Assembly: GCA_038213835.1 (NCBI GenBank)
Contig: JBBQSN010000026.1
Location: 1 to 25,773, forward strand
DNA length: 25,773 nucleotides
Direction of reading: 5' to 3'
DNA from: JBBQSN01 sp038213835
Lineage (GTDB): Bacteria > Actinomycetota > Actinomycetes > Actinomycetales > CAWJMD01
Positions 12,209 to 19,923 of the stretch are shown here, in pieces. A program made the translations under genes and the position numbers. Below the pieces are notes generated by a model. The model did no database searches, was not told the DNA's origin, and saw only the letters and a list, made by a program, of their open reading frames with translations. Position 1 is the stretch's first letter; each line of letters starts with the position of its first letter.

Positions 12209-14482
12209 ATGGTCGTGGAGAACGACGGCGCGCCCGAGCGCGAGATGAGCACGGAGCAGGGCGTCGTCACGGCCCTGTACACGCGCCTCGACGCACTTCG
12301 TGCGCGCGCCGCGGCCGACCTCGAGAGCGTGCGACGCAGCCGTCCCGAGGGCACCCACCAGTCCCGTTCCGAGCGCGACGCCTACGCCACCCTGTACGAG
12401 AACCGGCTCGCCCAGCTGTGGGCGGTCGAGGACCGGCTGGCGTTCGGTCGGCTCGACCTCGCGGGCGAACCGCCCCGGTACGTGGGCCGGATCGGGCTGA
12501 CCGACTCCGACCAGCAGCGGATGCTGGTCGACTGGCGGGCCGAGGCGGCGCTGCCCTTCTACCAGGCCACGGCCGGCGACCCGAAGGGCGTCGTGCGCCG
12601 GCGCCACCTGGTCACGCGGTCCCGCCAGGTCACCGGCCTGGAGGACGAGGTGCTCGACCTCGGTGGTCTGTCCGAGGGCCTCGCCGAGGGGCTGGCGGGC
12701 GAGGGCGCGCTGATGGCGGCCGTCAACGCCCAGCGCACCGGTCGGATGGGCGACATCGTCGCGACCATCCAGGCCGAGCAGGACCGGATCATCCGTTCCG
12801 ACCTCCGGGGCGTGCTCGTCGTGCAGGGCGGGCCGGGTACCGGCAAGACCGCGGTGGCGCTGCACCGGGCCGCCTACCTGCTCTACAGCCACCGCGACCG
12901 GCTCGCCAACGGCGGCGTCCTCGTCGTCGGACCCAGCCCGGTCTTCCTGCGGTACATCGAGCAGGTGCTGCCCGCGCTGGGCGAGACCGGCGTGGTGATG
13001 GTGACGCCGGGCGAGCTGGTCCCCGGCGTGCGCGCCACCCGCCACGACCGCCCGGAGGTGGCCCGGCTCAAGGGCGACCTGCGGATGGCGCAGGCCGTGG
13101 CGCGCGCGGTCCGGGCCCGGCAGCGGGTGCCCGAGCGCGACGAGGTGCTGGACGTCGAGGGCATCCGGGTCGTCCTGACCCGGTCCGCCGTCGCGGGGGC
13201 CCGCGACCGCGCGCGTCGCAGCGGCCGACCCCACAACCTGGCCCGTTCCACCTTCGTCAAGGACGTCCTCGGCCAGCTCGTCGACCGGCTCGCGGCCGAG
13301 CTGTCGCGTCGGTCCGGGCACACGGTCGACCCCGACGACCGCGAGGACCTCATGGCCGACCTGCGCAGCTCGCGCGACGTCCGCCGCGCGGTGAACCTGG
13401 CGTGGATGCCGCTCACAGCGCAGCAGGTGGTCTCACGGTTGCTGTCGGACCGCGACCGGCTCGAGCACGCGGCCCCCTGGCTGCGGTCGCGCGAGGTCGA
13501 CCTGCTGCTGCGCGAGCGCGACGCCGAGGTCACCGTCGAGGACGTCCCCCTGCTCGACGAGGCCGCCGAGCTTCTGGGTGAGGACGACTCGGTCGCCACC
13601 GCGGAGGCACGTCGCAGCGCTCAGGCCCAGCGTGAGGAGACCGAGTACGCGAAGGGCGTGCTCCAGCTCACCGGCGCGGGAGCCTTCGTCACGGCCGAGG
13701 ACCTCGCCGCGCGGTTCGGGGAGAGCGGGCCGCTGCTCACGATGGCGGAGCGGGCGTCCTCGGACCGGGCCTGGGCCTACCAGCACGTGGTGGTCGACGA
13801 GGCGCAGGAGCTCTCGCCCATGGCGTGGCGCGTGCTGGCGCGGCGCAACCCGATGCGCTCGATGACCGTCGTCGGCGACCTCGCCCAGACCCGTTCTGCT
13901 GCAGGCGCCGACACCTGGGCCGAGGTGCTCGACCCGCTGGCCGCCGGTCGCTGGCGGGTGGAGGAGCTCACCGTCTCGTACCGCACACCGGAGCAGATCA
14001 TGGCGGTGGCCGCCTCGGTGCTCGCGGCCGGCGGGTCGAGCGCCGTCGCACCCCGCTCCGTGCGCGACGGCCGCTGGCCGCCCACGGCCTCGCAGGCGTC
14101 CCCGGACTCGCTCGGCGCCGAGGTCGTGCGGGCGGTGCGGGCCCAGCTGGCCGACCTCGCCGGCGGCCGGGTGGCCGTCATCGGCACCGGGGCATCCGTC
14201 GCGCAGGTGCTCCCCGTGGTGGTCGCCGAGCTGGGCGCCGACCGCGTGGGCACCGGCGGTCGGGCGCTCGACCGCGAGGTCGCCGTCCTGGCCGTCGAGG
14301 ACGCCAAGGGCCTCGAGTTCGACGGTGTGGTGCTGGTCGAGCCGATCGAGCTGGCCACCGACGGCCCGCGCGGCATCAACGACCTCTACGTCGCGATGAC
14401 CCGCCCCACCCAGCAGCTGCACGTGGTGCACACCGGCACGCTGCCGGGTGGCATGGAGAAGCTGGCCGAGCAGGTGGACTAG
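12209..14482 (+). CDS. helD: HelD/HelR-type RNA-polymerase-recycling ATPase (UvrD-like superfamily 1)
   Basis: This 757-residue superfamily-1 ATPase of the actinobacterial (class II) HelD kind binds RNA polymerase and uses ATP to free stalled or post-termination enzyme from DNA; HelR relatives also displace rifamycins. An N-terminal helical arm (about 15-75) precedes the first ATPase lobe, with Walker A GGPGTGKT (207-214) in VVQGGPGTGKTAVALHRAAY. A large insert (about 270-480) follows, then Walker B VVVDEAQELSPM (D530/E531), GDLAQ, and a C-terminal lobe with YRTPEQIM, VEDAKGLEFDGVVL and LYVAMTRPTQQL. ATG 12209 is chosen because GGGGAGG lies 7 nt upstream; GTG 12188 and ATG 12245 are alternatives. 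The length matches mycobacterial HelD. Confidence 0.92.
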   Translation: MVVENDGAPEREMSTEQGVVTALYTRLDALRARAAADLESVRRSRPEGTHQSRSERDAYATLYENRLAQLWAVEDRLAFGRLDLAGEPPRYVGRIGLTDSDQQRMLVDWRAEAALPFYQATAGDPKGVVRRRHLVTRSRQVTGLEDEVLDLGGLSEGLAEGLAGEGALMAAVNAQRTGRMGDIVATIQAEQDRIIRSDLRGVLVVQGGPGTGKTAVALHRAAYLLYSHRDRLANGGVLVVGPSPVFLRYIEQVLPALGETGVVMVTPGELVPGVRATRHDRPEVARLKGDLRMAQAVARAVRARQRVPERDEVLDVEGIRVVLTRSAVAGARDRARRSGRPHNLARSTFVKDVLGQLVDRLAAELSRRSGHTVDPDDREDLMADLRSSRDVRRAVNLAWMPLTAQQVVSRLLSDRDRLEHAAPWLRSREVDLLLRERDAEVTVEDVPLLDEAAELLGEDDSVATAEARRSAQAQREETEYAKGVLQLTGAGAFVTAEDLAARFGESGPLLTMAERASSDRAWAYQHVVVDEAQELSPMAWRVLARRNPMRSMTVVGDLAQTRSAAGADTWAEVLDPLAAGRWRVEELTVSYRTPEQIMAVAASVLAAGGSSAVAPRSVRDGRWPPTASQASPDSLGAEVVRAVRAQLADLAGGRVAVIGTGASVAQVLPVVVAELGADRVGTGGRALDREVAVLAVEDAKGLEFDGVVLVEPIELATDGPRGINDLYVAMTRPTQQLHVVHTGTLPGGMEKLAEQVD

Positions 14483-14493
14483 GAGGCGGTTCG

Positions 14494-14542
14494 GATCCCG
14501 ATCAGCTCGTCCGGTCCCACGGAGTCGTCCGGGACGGGGATC
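14494..14542. terminator. Imperfect hairpin between convergent helD and pncA
   Basis: GATCCC (14494-14499) can pair with GGGATC (14537-14542), with an inner imperfect stem CGTCCGG (14508-14514) against CCGGGACG (14529-14536). It fills the 61-bp gap between two convergent stops and could serve both strands. There is no T tract. Confidence 0.35.
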
Positions 14543-14543
14543 A

Positions 14544-15125
14544 TCAGGCCTGCACGACCGGCTCGCCGACCAGCTCGACGCCGGCGGCACGCAGCTCGTC
14601 CAGGGCGGTGGCGGTGGTCGCGGCAGCGACGCCGGCGGTGAGGTCGAGCAGCACACGGGTGCGCAGGCCCTCACGGACCGAATCCAGGGCCGTCGCGCGC
14701 ACGCAGTGGTCGGTCGCGATGCCGACGACGTCGACCGCCACGACGCCGCGCTCGCGCAGCCACGCCGCGAGGCCGGTGCCGGCGGCGTCCGCGCCCTCGA
14801 ACCCCGAGTAGGCGGCGGCGTGGGCGCCCTTGCGGAACCAGGCCTGCACCAGCGAGACGTCGACCGCCGGGTGCGGCTCGGCGCCGCGGGTGCCGACCTC
14901 GCAGTGCCGTGGCCAGGAGTCGACGTAGTCGGGCTCGGCGCTGAAGTGCGCGCCCGGGTCGACGTGGTGGTCGAGCGTGCCGACCACCGCGGCGTAGTCG
15001 GCGGCGTGCTCGCGTGCGTGCCGGGTGACGGCGGCGGCGACGTCGGACCCGCCACCCACGCCGAGGGACCCGCCCTCGCAGAAGTCGTTCTGGACGTCGA
15101 CGACGATCAGGGCCGTGGTGCTCAT
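14544..15125 (-). CDS. pncA: Nicotinamidase / pyrazinamidase
   Basis: This 193-residue isochorismatase-fold amidohydrolase converts nicotinamide to nicotinate in NAD salvage. Compared with M. tuberculosis PncA, the catalytic triad is D10 (VVDVQNDF), K99 (WFRKGAH) and C141 (IATDHCVRAT). The metal ligands are D52, H54, H60 and H74, and the AYSGFEG motif is present. The spacing matches the known enzyme with an offset of about three residues. The ATG overlaps the stop of pncB by 4 bp (ATGA), so both come from one transcript. An enzyme of this kind would also activate pyrazinamide (known for the family). Confidence 0.95.
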   Translation of the reverse strand: MSTTALIVVDVQNDFCEGGSLGVGGGSDVAAAVTRHAREHAADYAAVVGTLDHHVDPGAHFSAEPDYVDSWPRHCEVGTRGAEPHPAVDVSLVQAWFRKGAHAAAYSGFEGADAAGTGLAAWLRERGVVAVDVVGIATDHCVRATALDSVREGLRTRVLLDLTAGVAAATTATALDELRAAGVELVGEPVVQA

Positions 15126-16438
15126 GCTGTCTCCTCCGGTGCGTCGTGCAGGTAGCGGGTCGGGATCGCGGCCTCGCCACGCTGGAGCTGGAGCGCCTTG
15201 CGGGGGAGCTCGTCCCGGCTGGCCCGGTGCCGGGCGGCGGCGGCGGTGACGCCCTCGGCGCCGGTGTGTCCGGTGAGCACCTGGCCCTCGCGCACGAGCG
15301 GCACCAGCAGCTCGCGGTCGTCGCCGTCGTCGACGGGCGGCCGGCCGATGCCGATCAGCTCCTCGGTGGCGGTGCCGCCGTCGCGGCGGCGCAGCGCGTA
15401 CTTGCGTCCGCCGACGCTGACCTTGTCCTTGGACGCCTTGGCGACCGAGCGCATCGAGGAGTCCGGGTCCTCGCGGGCGACCAGCTTGTAGACGAGGCCG
15501 GCGGTGGGGGCACCGCTGCCGGTGACCAGCGAGGTGCCCACCCCGTAGGAGTCGACCGGGCCGACCGCGAGAGCGGCGATGGCGTGCTCGTCGAGGTCCG
15601 AGGTCACCGTGACCCGGGTGCCGGTGGCGCCGAGCCCGTCGAGCTGGGCCCGCACCTCGCCGGCCAGGGACAGCAGGTCGCCGGAGTCGAGTCGCACGCC
15701 GCCGAGGCCGGTGCCGGCCACCTCGACGGCGGTGGCCACGCCGGTGGCGACGTCGTAGGTGTCGACCAGGAGCGTGGTGCCGGCGCCGAGGGAGGCGACC
15801 TGGGCGGCGAACGCGGCCCGCTCGTCGTCGTGCAGCAGCGTGAACGAGTGCGCCGCGGTGCCGATCGTGCTCAGGCCGTACCGACGTCCGGCCTCGAGGT
15901 TGGAGGTGCCGGCGAAACCGCCGACGACCGCCGCACGGGCGGCGGCGACGGCGGCCTCCTCGTGGGTGCGGCGCGACCCCATCTCCAGGCACGGGCGGCC
16001 CCCGGCGGCCGCGGTCATCCGCGACGCCGCGGCCGCGACCGCGCAGTCGTGGTTGAGCACCGACAGGGCGAGGGTCTCTAGCAGCACCGCCTCGGCGAAC
16101 GTGCCCTCCACCACCAGGATCGGGGAGCCGGGGAAGAAGCACTCGCCCTCGGCGTAGCCCCACGCGGAGCCGGTGAACTCGTAGTCGGCCAGCCAGGCCA
16201 GGGTGGCGGCGTCGACGACCTCCTGCCGCTCCAGCCAGGCGAGGTCCGCGTCGTCGAACCGGAAGTCGGCGAGCTGCTCGAGCAGCCGCCCGGTGCCCGC
16301 CACCACCCCGTAGCGGCGCCCCTCGGGCAGCCGGCGGGAGAACACCTCGAAGACGCTGCGCCGGTCGGCCGCGCCGCTGCGCAGAGCGGCCTGGAGCATG
16401 GTCAGCTCGTACCTGTCGGTGAGCAGCGAGGTCGTCAT
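15122..16438 (-). CDS. pncB: Nicotinate phosphoribosyltransferase
   Basis: This 438-residue enzyme makes nicotinate mononucleotide from nicotinate and PRPP, with ATP stimulation, the step after PncA in NAD salvage. Family signatures are LLTDRYELTMLQAAL at the N-terminus, FEVFSRRLPEGRRYGVVAG, GSRRTHEEAAVAAARAA, FAGTSNLEAGRRYGLSTIGT followed by AHSF, GVRLDSGDL and the C-terminal LVYKLVARE. The ATG lies 6 nt after a TAGAAT -10, so the mRNA is probably leaderless. Divergent pncB and clpS are also neighbours in mycobacteria. Confidence 0.95.
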   Translation of the reverse strand: MTTSLLTDRYELTMLQAALRSGAADRRSVFEVFSRRLPEGRRYGVVAGTGRLLEQLADFRFDDADLAWLERQEVVDAATLAWLADYEFTGSAWGYAEGECFFPGSPILVVEGTFAEAVLLETLALSVLNHDCAVAAAASRMTAAAGGRPCLEMGSRRTHEEAAVAAARAAVVGGFAGTSNLEAGRRYGLSTIGTAAHSFTLLHDDERAAFAAQVASLGAGTTLLVDTYDVATGVATAVEVAGTGLGGVRLDSGDLLSLAGEVRAQLDGLGATGTRVTVTSDLDEHAIAALAVGPVDSYGVGTSLVTGSGAPTAGLVYKLVAREDPDSSMRSVAKASKDKVSVGGRKYALRRRDGGTATEELIGIGRPPVDDGDDRELLVPLVREGQVLTGHTGAEGVTAAAARHRASRDELPRKALQLQRGEAAIPTRYLHDAPEETA

Positions 16439-16444
16439 GCCCAG

Positions 16445-16450
16445 ATTCTA
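16445..16450 (-). promoter_or_regulatory. -10 element of pncB-pncA, leaderless
   Basis: On the minus strand TAGAAT (16450-16445) ends 6 nt before the pncB ATG. A TGCAAT 17 nt further upstream is a possible but weak -35. Confidence 0.5.
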
Positions 16451-16452
16451 TC

Positions 16453-16463
16453 GTCACTCTGAC
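16453..16463. promoter_or_regulatory. Short inverted repeat between the divergent pncB and clpS promoters
   Basis: GTCA-CTC-TGAC lies immediately upstream of the pncB -10 and 5 bp before the clpS -35. It could be half of an operator for NAD-salvage control; the NrtR family would be a candidate. Only four bases per arm match, so this is weak. Confidence 0.25.
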
Positions 16464-16468
16464 ATGGA

Positions 16469-16496
16469 TTGCACGTCGACCCGCGACCCGTACAGT
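16469..16496 (+). promoter_or_regulatory. Promoter of clpS, leaderless
   Basis: TTGCAC (16469-16474), a 16-nt spacer and TACAGT (16491-16496) form a good housekeeping-type promoter. The expected start of transcription coincides with the GTG at 16503, six bases after the -10. Confidence 0.6.
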
Positions 16497-16502
16497 TGGC
16501 GG

Positions 16503-16808
16503 GTGCTGGTCGTGAGCGTGTCGCCCGTCGAGGTGGAGCAGCCGTCCACCGGCGAGCAGGTCAGCCCCGACACCCCCTGGGTCACCATCGTCTGGAACGA
16601 TCCGGTCAACCTGATGTCCTACGTCACCTTCGTCTTCCAGGAGTACTTCGGCTACCCGCGGGCCGCGGCCGACAAGCTCATGCACGACGTCCACGAGAAG
16701 GGCCGGGCGGTCGTCTCGTCCGGGACGATGGAGGAGATGGAGCGCGATACGGAGGCGCTGCACGGGTACGGCCTGTGGGCCACGTTCACGAACGACTCCA
16801 CCACGTGA
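16503..16808 (+). CDS. clpS: ATP-dependent Clp protease adaptor ClpS
   Basis: This 101-residue adaptor binds N-end-rule substrates and delivers them to ClpC/ClpA of the Clp protease. The core reads TPWVTIVWNDPVNLMSYVTF, with the conserved N-D-P-x-N-x-M motif, and continues FGYPRAAADKLMHDVHEKGR. GTG 16503 is chosen because a promoter places the transcription start there. A longer frame from 16398 would overlap the pncB start and both promoters. GTG 16512 and 16518 are later options. It is followed after 13 nt by the DUF2017 gene, its usual partner in actinobacteria. Confidence 0.92.
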   Translation: MLVVSVSPVEVEQPSTGEQVSPDTPWVTIVWNDPVNLMSYVTFVFQEYFGYPRAAADKLMHDVHEKGRAVVSSGTMEEMERDTEALHGYGLWATFTNDSTT

Positions 16809-16821
16809 GCAGGAGCACCTG

Positions 16822-17460
16822 ATGGCCAAGCGCTTCAAGCGCCGCCGCGACGGACGCGTGGTCGCGCGGCTCGAGGACACCGAGATCGCGCTGATGGCAA
16901 GGCTCTTCGCCGACGTCCAGCAGCTGCTCGAGCCCGACGTCGCCGCCGTCGTGCCCTCGTGGGCCACCGAGCTCGGCCTCGACGACCTGGCCGGCGACCC
17001 CGACCGCGCGGCCCGGCCGCCGGACGACACCGCGCTCGCGCGCCTGCTGCCCGACGCCCGGCGCGACGACCCGCAGGCCGCTGCCGAGTTCCGCCGGTTC
17101 ACCGAGCGGTCGCTGCGCGAGCGCAAGCGGGAGGCGCACCGCACCTCGCTCGACGTCCTGAGCACCTGGGCCGACGACCTCGACGCCACGCAGACGATGA
17201 CCACGGCCCAGGCGCACGCCTTCACGACCGCGCTCACCGACGTCCGGCTGGTGCTGGCCGACCGGCTGGGCATCGAGACCGACGCCGACGCCGAGGCGCT
17301 GCACCTGCGCGAGCCCGAGGAGGGCGACCCGGACGACCCGGCCGCTTGGCTCGCGATGGTCTACGACTTCACGACCTGGGTGCAGGAGTCGCTGACCGAC
17401 GTCCTGCTCTCGGCGCTGCCCGAGCAGGGCGACGGACGACGCACGCCGCCGCCGGTGTGA
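16822..17460 (+). CDS. DUF2017-family protein
   Basis: This 212-residue cytoplasmic protein belongs to a family restricted to actinobacteria and almost always found next to clpS (as Rv1332 in M. tuberculosis). It opens MAKRFKRRRDGRVVARLEDTE, then has helical segments ALMARLFADVQQLLEP, AAEFRRFTERSLRERKREA and a C-terminal WLAMVYDFTTWVQESLTDVL. The function is not established; the constant neighbour suggests a role in Clp-dependent proteolysis (inference). An AGGAGC ribosome-binding site precedes the ATG. Confidence 0.88.
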   Translation: MAKRFKRRRDGRVVARLEDTEIALMARLFADVQQLLEPDVAAVVPSWATELGLDDLAGDPDRAARPPDDTALARLLPDARRDDPQAAAEFRRFTERSLRERKREAHRTSLDVLSTWADDLDATQTMTTAQAHAFTTALTDVRLVLADRLGIETDADAEALHLREPEEGDPDDPAAWLAMVYDFTTWVQESLTDVLLSALPEQGDGRRTPPPV

Positions 17461-17505
17461 CGAACCACGCCGACCGCCGACGTGGGAACGGTCGGTGTCC
17501 GCCCG

Positions 17506-17511
17506 TAGGCT
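17506..17511 (+). promoter_or_regulatory. -10 element of murI, leaderless
   Basis: TAGGCT ends 7 nt before the GTG start of murI. The -35 region is not recognisable. No Shine-Dalgarno sequence precedes the GTG. Confidence 0.45.
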
Positions 17512-17518
17512 CGGACGG

Positions 17519-18331
17519 GTGATCGACGCCCCCATCGGCATCTTCGACTCAGGCCTCGGTGGCCTGACGGTGGCCCGCGCGGTCATCGACCAGCTGCCGC
17601 ACGAGCAGGTGCTCTACCTCGGGGACACCGCGCGCCAGCCCTACGGCCCGCGTCCCATCGCCGAGGTCCGCGAGCTCGCCCTGGAGAGCCTCGACGCCCT
17701 GGTCGAGCGCGGCGTGAAGCTGCTGGTCATCGCCTGCAACTCGGCCAGCGCGGCCGTCCTGCACGACGCCCGCGAACGCTACGCGGTGCCCGTGGTCGAG
17801 GTGATCCGGCCAGCCGTCCGCCGGGCCGCGGCGGTCACCCGCAACCGCGTCGTGGGCGTCATCTCCACGCAGGCCACCGCCACCTCACGCGCGTACCCTG
17901 ACGCCTTCGCCGCGGCGCCCGACGTCCGGGTCGTGAGCCGGGCCTGCCCGCGGTTCGTCGAGCTGGTCGAGGCCGGCGTCACCTCCGGACCCGAGCTGCT
18001 GGAGGTGGCGCACGAGTACCTCGACCCGGTGGCCGACGAGGGCGTCGACACCCTCGTGCTCGGCTGCACGCACTACCCGCTGCTCACCGGCGCGATCGCC
18101 TACGTGATGGGTCCCCGCGTCACGCTGGTCAGCAGCGCCGAGGAGACCGCGCAGGAGGTCTTCCGGTCCCTGACGGGTGCTAAGGCGGTCCGCCCCGACG
18201 ACGCCCCAGCGCCGCAGCACCACTTCATCACCACCGGTGACCCCGAGGCGTTCTCGCACCTGGCCCGGCGTTTCCTCGGGCCCGAGGTCGTCGCGGCCGA
18301 GCCCTGGCATGCGCAGGTGGGCGCCCGATGA
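17519..18331 (+). CDS. murI: Glutamate racemase
   Basis: This 270-residue cofactor-independent racemase makes D-glutamate for the peptidoglycan stem peptide. The N-terminal signature is PIGIFDSGLGGLTVARAV, with D10/S11. The two catalytic cysteines are C73 (IACNSAS) and C183 (LVLGCTHYPLL), and the conserved YLGDTARQPYG is present. GTG 17519 is chosen because it fits the leaderless promoter and gives the standard N-terminus; GTG 17495 would add eight residues. The stop overlaps the next ATG (ATGA). Confidence 0.96.
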   Translation: MIDAPIGIFDSGLGGLTVARAVIDQLPHEQVLYLGDTARQPYGPRPIAEVRELALESLDALVERGVKLLVIACNSASAAVLHDARERYAVPVVEVIRPAVRRAAAVTRNRVVGVISTQATATSRAYPDAFAAAPDVRVVSRACPRFVELVEAGVTSGPELLEVAHEYLDPVADEGVDTLVLGCTHYPLLTGAIAYVMGPRVTLVSSAEETAQEVFRSLTGAKAVRPDDAPAPQHHFITTGDPEAFSHLARRFLGPEVVAAEPWHAQVGAR

Positions 18332-19113
18332 GGCTGCGGGTCGTCGGCTGCTCGGGCTCGCTCCCGGGGCCGGCGTCAGCAGCCTCCTGCTACCTGCTGG
18401 AGGCCGAGCACGAGGGTCGCACCTGGCGGCTGCTGCTGGACCTCGGCAGCGGCGCCCTCGGTCCGCTGCACCGGTACGTCGAGCCCACCACGGTCGACGC
18501 CGTCGTCCTGTCGCACCTGCACGCCGACCACTGCCTCGACCTGACCGGGCTGTACGTGGCGCTGCGTTACCACCCGGACGGCCCGCGGTCGGAGCGGATG
18601 CCGGTGCACGGCCCCAGCGGCACGGCTGCCCGGCTGGCGCGGGCCTACGACCTCGATCCCGAGCCGGGGATGAGCGCCGAGCTCGACGTCCACGAGTACA
18701 CGACCCGGCAGCCGGTGACGGTCGGGCCGTTCACCGTCGTCCCGCACCCCGCCGTGCACCCGGTGGAGGCCTACGTGCTGCGGGTCGAGGGCCCGAGCGA
18801 GGCCGACCCGTCCCGACGGGTCACGCTCACGTACACCGGTGACACCGACTCCTGCGACGGGCTGCTGGCCGCCGCCGCGGGGGCCGACCTGCTCCTGTCC
18901 GAGGCCGCCTTCCAGGAGGGCCGCGACACCGCTCGCGGCATCCACCTCACCGGACGCCGGGCCGCCGAGGTCGCCACCGCCGCCGGTGTCGGCCGGCTGG
19001 TACTCACCCACCTGCCGCCGTGGAACGACCCCGAGGTCGTGCTCGCCCAGGCGCGCGAGGCCTGGGACGGCCCGCTCGCGCTCGCCGAGCCGGGCCTGCT
19101 CATCGCGCTGTAA
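18328..19113 (+). CDS. MBL-fold hydrolase, Rv1339-like (atypical cyclic-nucleotide phosphodiesterase)
   Basis: This 261-residue metallo-beta-lactamase-fold protein carries the di-metal motif H63-x-H65-x-D67-H68 (LSHLHADHCLD). Further ligands are in HPAVHPVEAY, YTGDTDSC and the C-terminal LTHLPPWND. It matches the position and likely identity of Rv1339 of M. tuberculosis (murI - Rv1339 - rphA), described as an atypical class II cAMP phosphodiesterase. The N-terminus MRLRVVGCSGSLPGPASAAS is typical of this group. It is translationally coupled to murI. Phosphodiesterase activity here is inferred from synteny and motif only. Confidence 0.85.
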   Translation: MRLRVVGCSGSLPGPASAASCYLLEAEHEGRTWRLLLDLGSGALGPLHRYVEPTTVDAVVLSHLHADHCLDLTGLYVALRYHPDGPRSERMPVHGPSGTAARLARAYDLDPEPGMSAELDVHEYTTRQPVTVGPFTVVPHPAVHPVEAYVLRVEGPSEADPSRRVTLTYTGDTDSCDGLLAAAAGADLLLSEAAFQEGRDTARGIHLTGRRAAEVATAAGVGRLVLTHLPPWNDPEVVLAQAREAWDGPLALAEPGLLIAL

Positions 19114-19130
19114 CGACGTCCTGACGGTCA

Positions 19131-19160
19131 CGTCCGGGGCTGTCCGGGGCTGTCCGGAGC
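19131..19160. repeat. Three 10-bp tandem repeats upstream of the rph promoter
   Basis: CGTCCGGGGC, TGTCCGGGGC and TGTCCGGAGC follow one another without spacer, ending 6 bp before the rph -10 TAGCCT. The 10-bp period is about one helical turn, so a protein could bind all three on one face. Confidence 0.6.
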
Positions 19161-19166
19161 GGTCGA

Positions 19167-19172
19167 TAGCCT
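19167..19172 (+). promoter_or_regulatory. -10 element of rph, leaderless
   Basis: TAGCCT ends 7 nt before ATG 19180. The -35 position falls inside the 10-bp repeats. Confidence 0.45.
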
Positions 19173-19179
19173 GGTGCCC

Positions 19180-19923
19180 ATGACCTCTCGCCCCGACGGC
19201 CGTACCCCCGACCAGCTCCGCGACGTCCGCATCACCCGCGGGTGGCTCGACCACGCGGAGGGCAGCGTCCTGGTGGAGTTCGGCTCCACCCGCGTGCTCT
19301 GCGCCGCCTCGCTCACCGAGGGCGTGCCGCGCTGGCTCAAGGGCAAGGGCCGCGGCTGGGTCACGGCCGAGTACGCGATGCTCCCGCGCGCCACGAACAC
19401 GCGCTCCGACCGCGAGGCCGTCAAGGGCAGGGTCGGCGGGCGCACGCACGAGATCTCCCGGCTGATCGGCCGCTCCCTGCGCGCCGTGATCGACATGAAG
19501 AAGCTGGGGGAGAACACCCTGGTGCTGGACTGCGACGTGCTGCAGGCCGATGGCGGCACCCGCACGGCGGCCATCACGGGCGCCTACGTCGCGATGGCCG
19601 ACGCCGTCGCCTGGGCGCGCGGGAAGGGCATCGTCAAGGGCGACCCGCTGATCGACTCGGTGGCGGCCGTGAGCGTCGGGATCGCCGACGGCACACCGGT
19701 CCTCGACCTGTGCTACCAGGAGGACGTCCGCGCCGAGACCGACATGAACGTGGTCACCACCGGGCGCGGGCTGTTCGTCGAGGTGCAGGGCACCGCCGAG
19801 GGCGCGCCCTTCGACCGGCGCGAGCTCGACGCCCTGCTCGACCTCGCCACCGCAGGGTGCGCCGACCTCACCCGGCTGCAGGTCGAGGCGATGGCCGCCG
19901 CACCCGGCGGTTACCCGCGGTGA
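19180..19923 (+). CDS. rph: Ribonuclease PH
   Basis: This 247-residue phosphate-dependent 3'-5' exoribonuclease trims tRNA precursors and other RNA 3' ends as a hexameric ring. Signatures: RPDGRTPDQLRDVRIT, GSTRVLCAASLTEGVPRW, the conserved GWVTAEYAMLPRATNTR, then EISRLIGRSLRAVIDM, and VLDCDVLQADGGTRTAAITG. ATG 19180 is chosen over GTG 19174 because the -10 points to it. The stop overlaps the rdgB start (GTGA). The order murI - MBL - rph - rdgB is conserved in mycobacteria. Confidence 0.96.
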   Translation: MTSRPDGRTPDQLRDVRITRGWLDHAEGSVLVEFGSTRVLCAASLTEGVPRWLKGKGRGWVTAEYAMLPRATNTRSDREAVKGRVGGRTHEISRLIGRSLRAVIDMKKLGENTLVLDCDVLQADGGTRTAAITGAYVAMADAVAWARGKGIVKGDPLIDSVAAVSVGIADGTPVLDLCYQEDVRAETDMNVVTTGRGLFVEVQGTAEGAPFDRRELDALLDLATAGCADLTRLQVEAMAAAPGGYPR

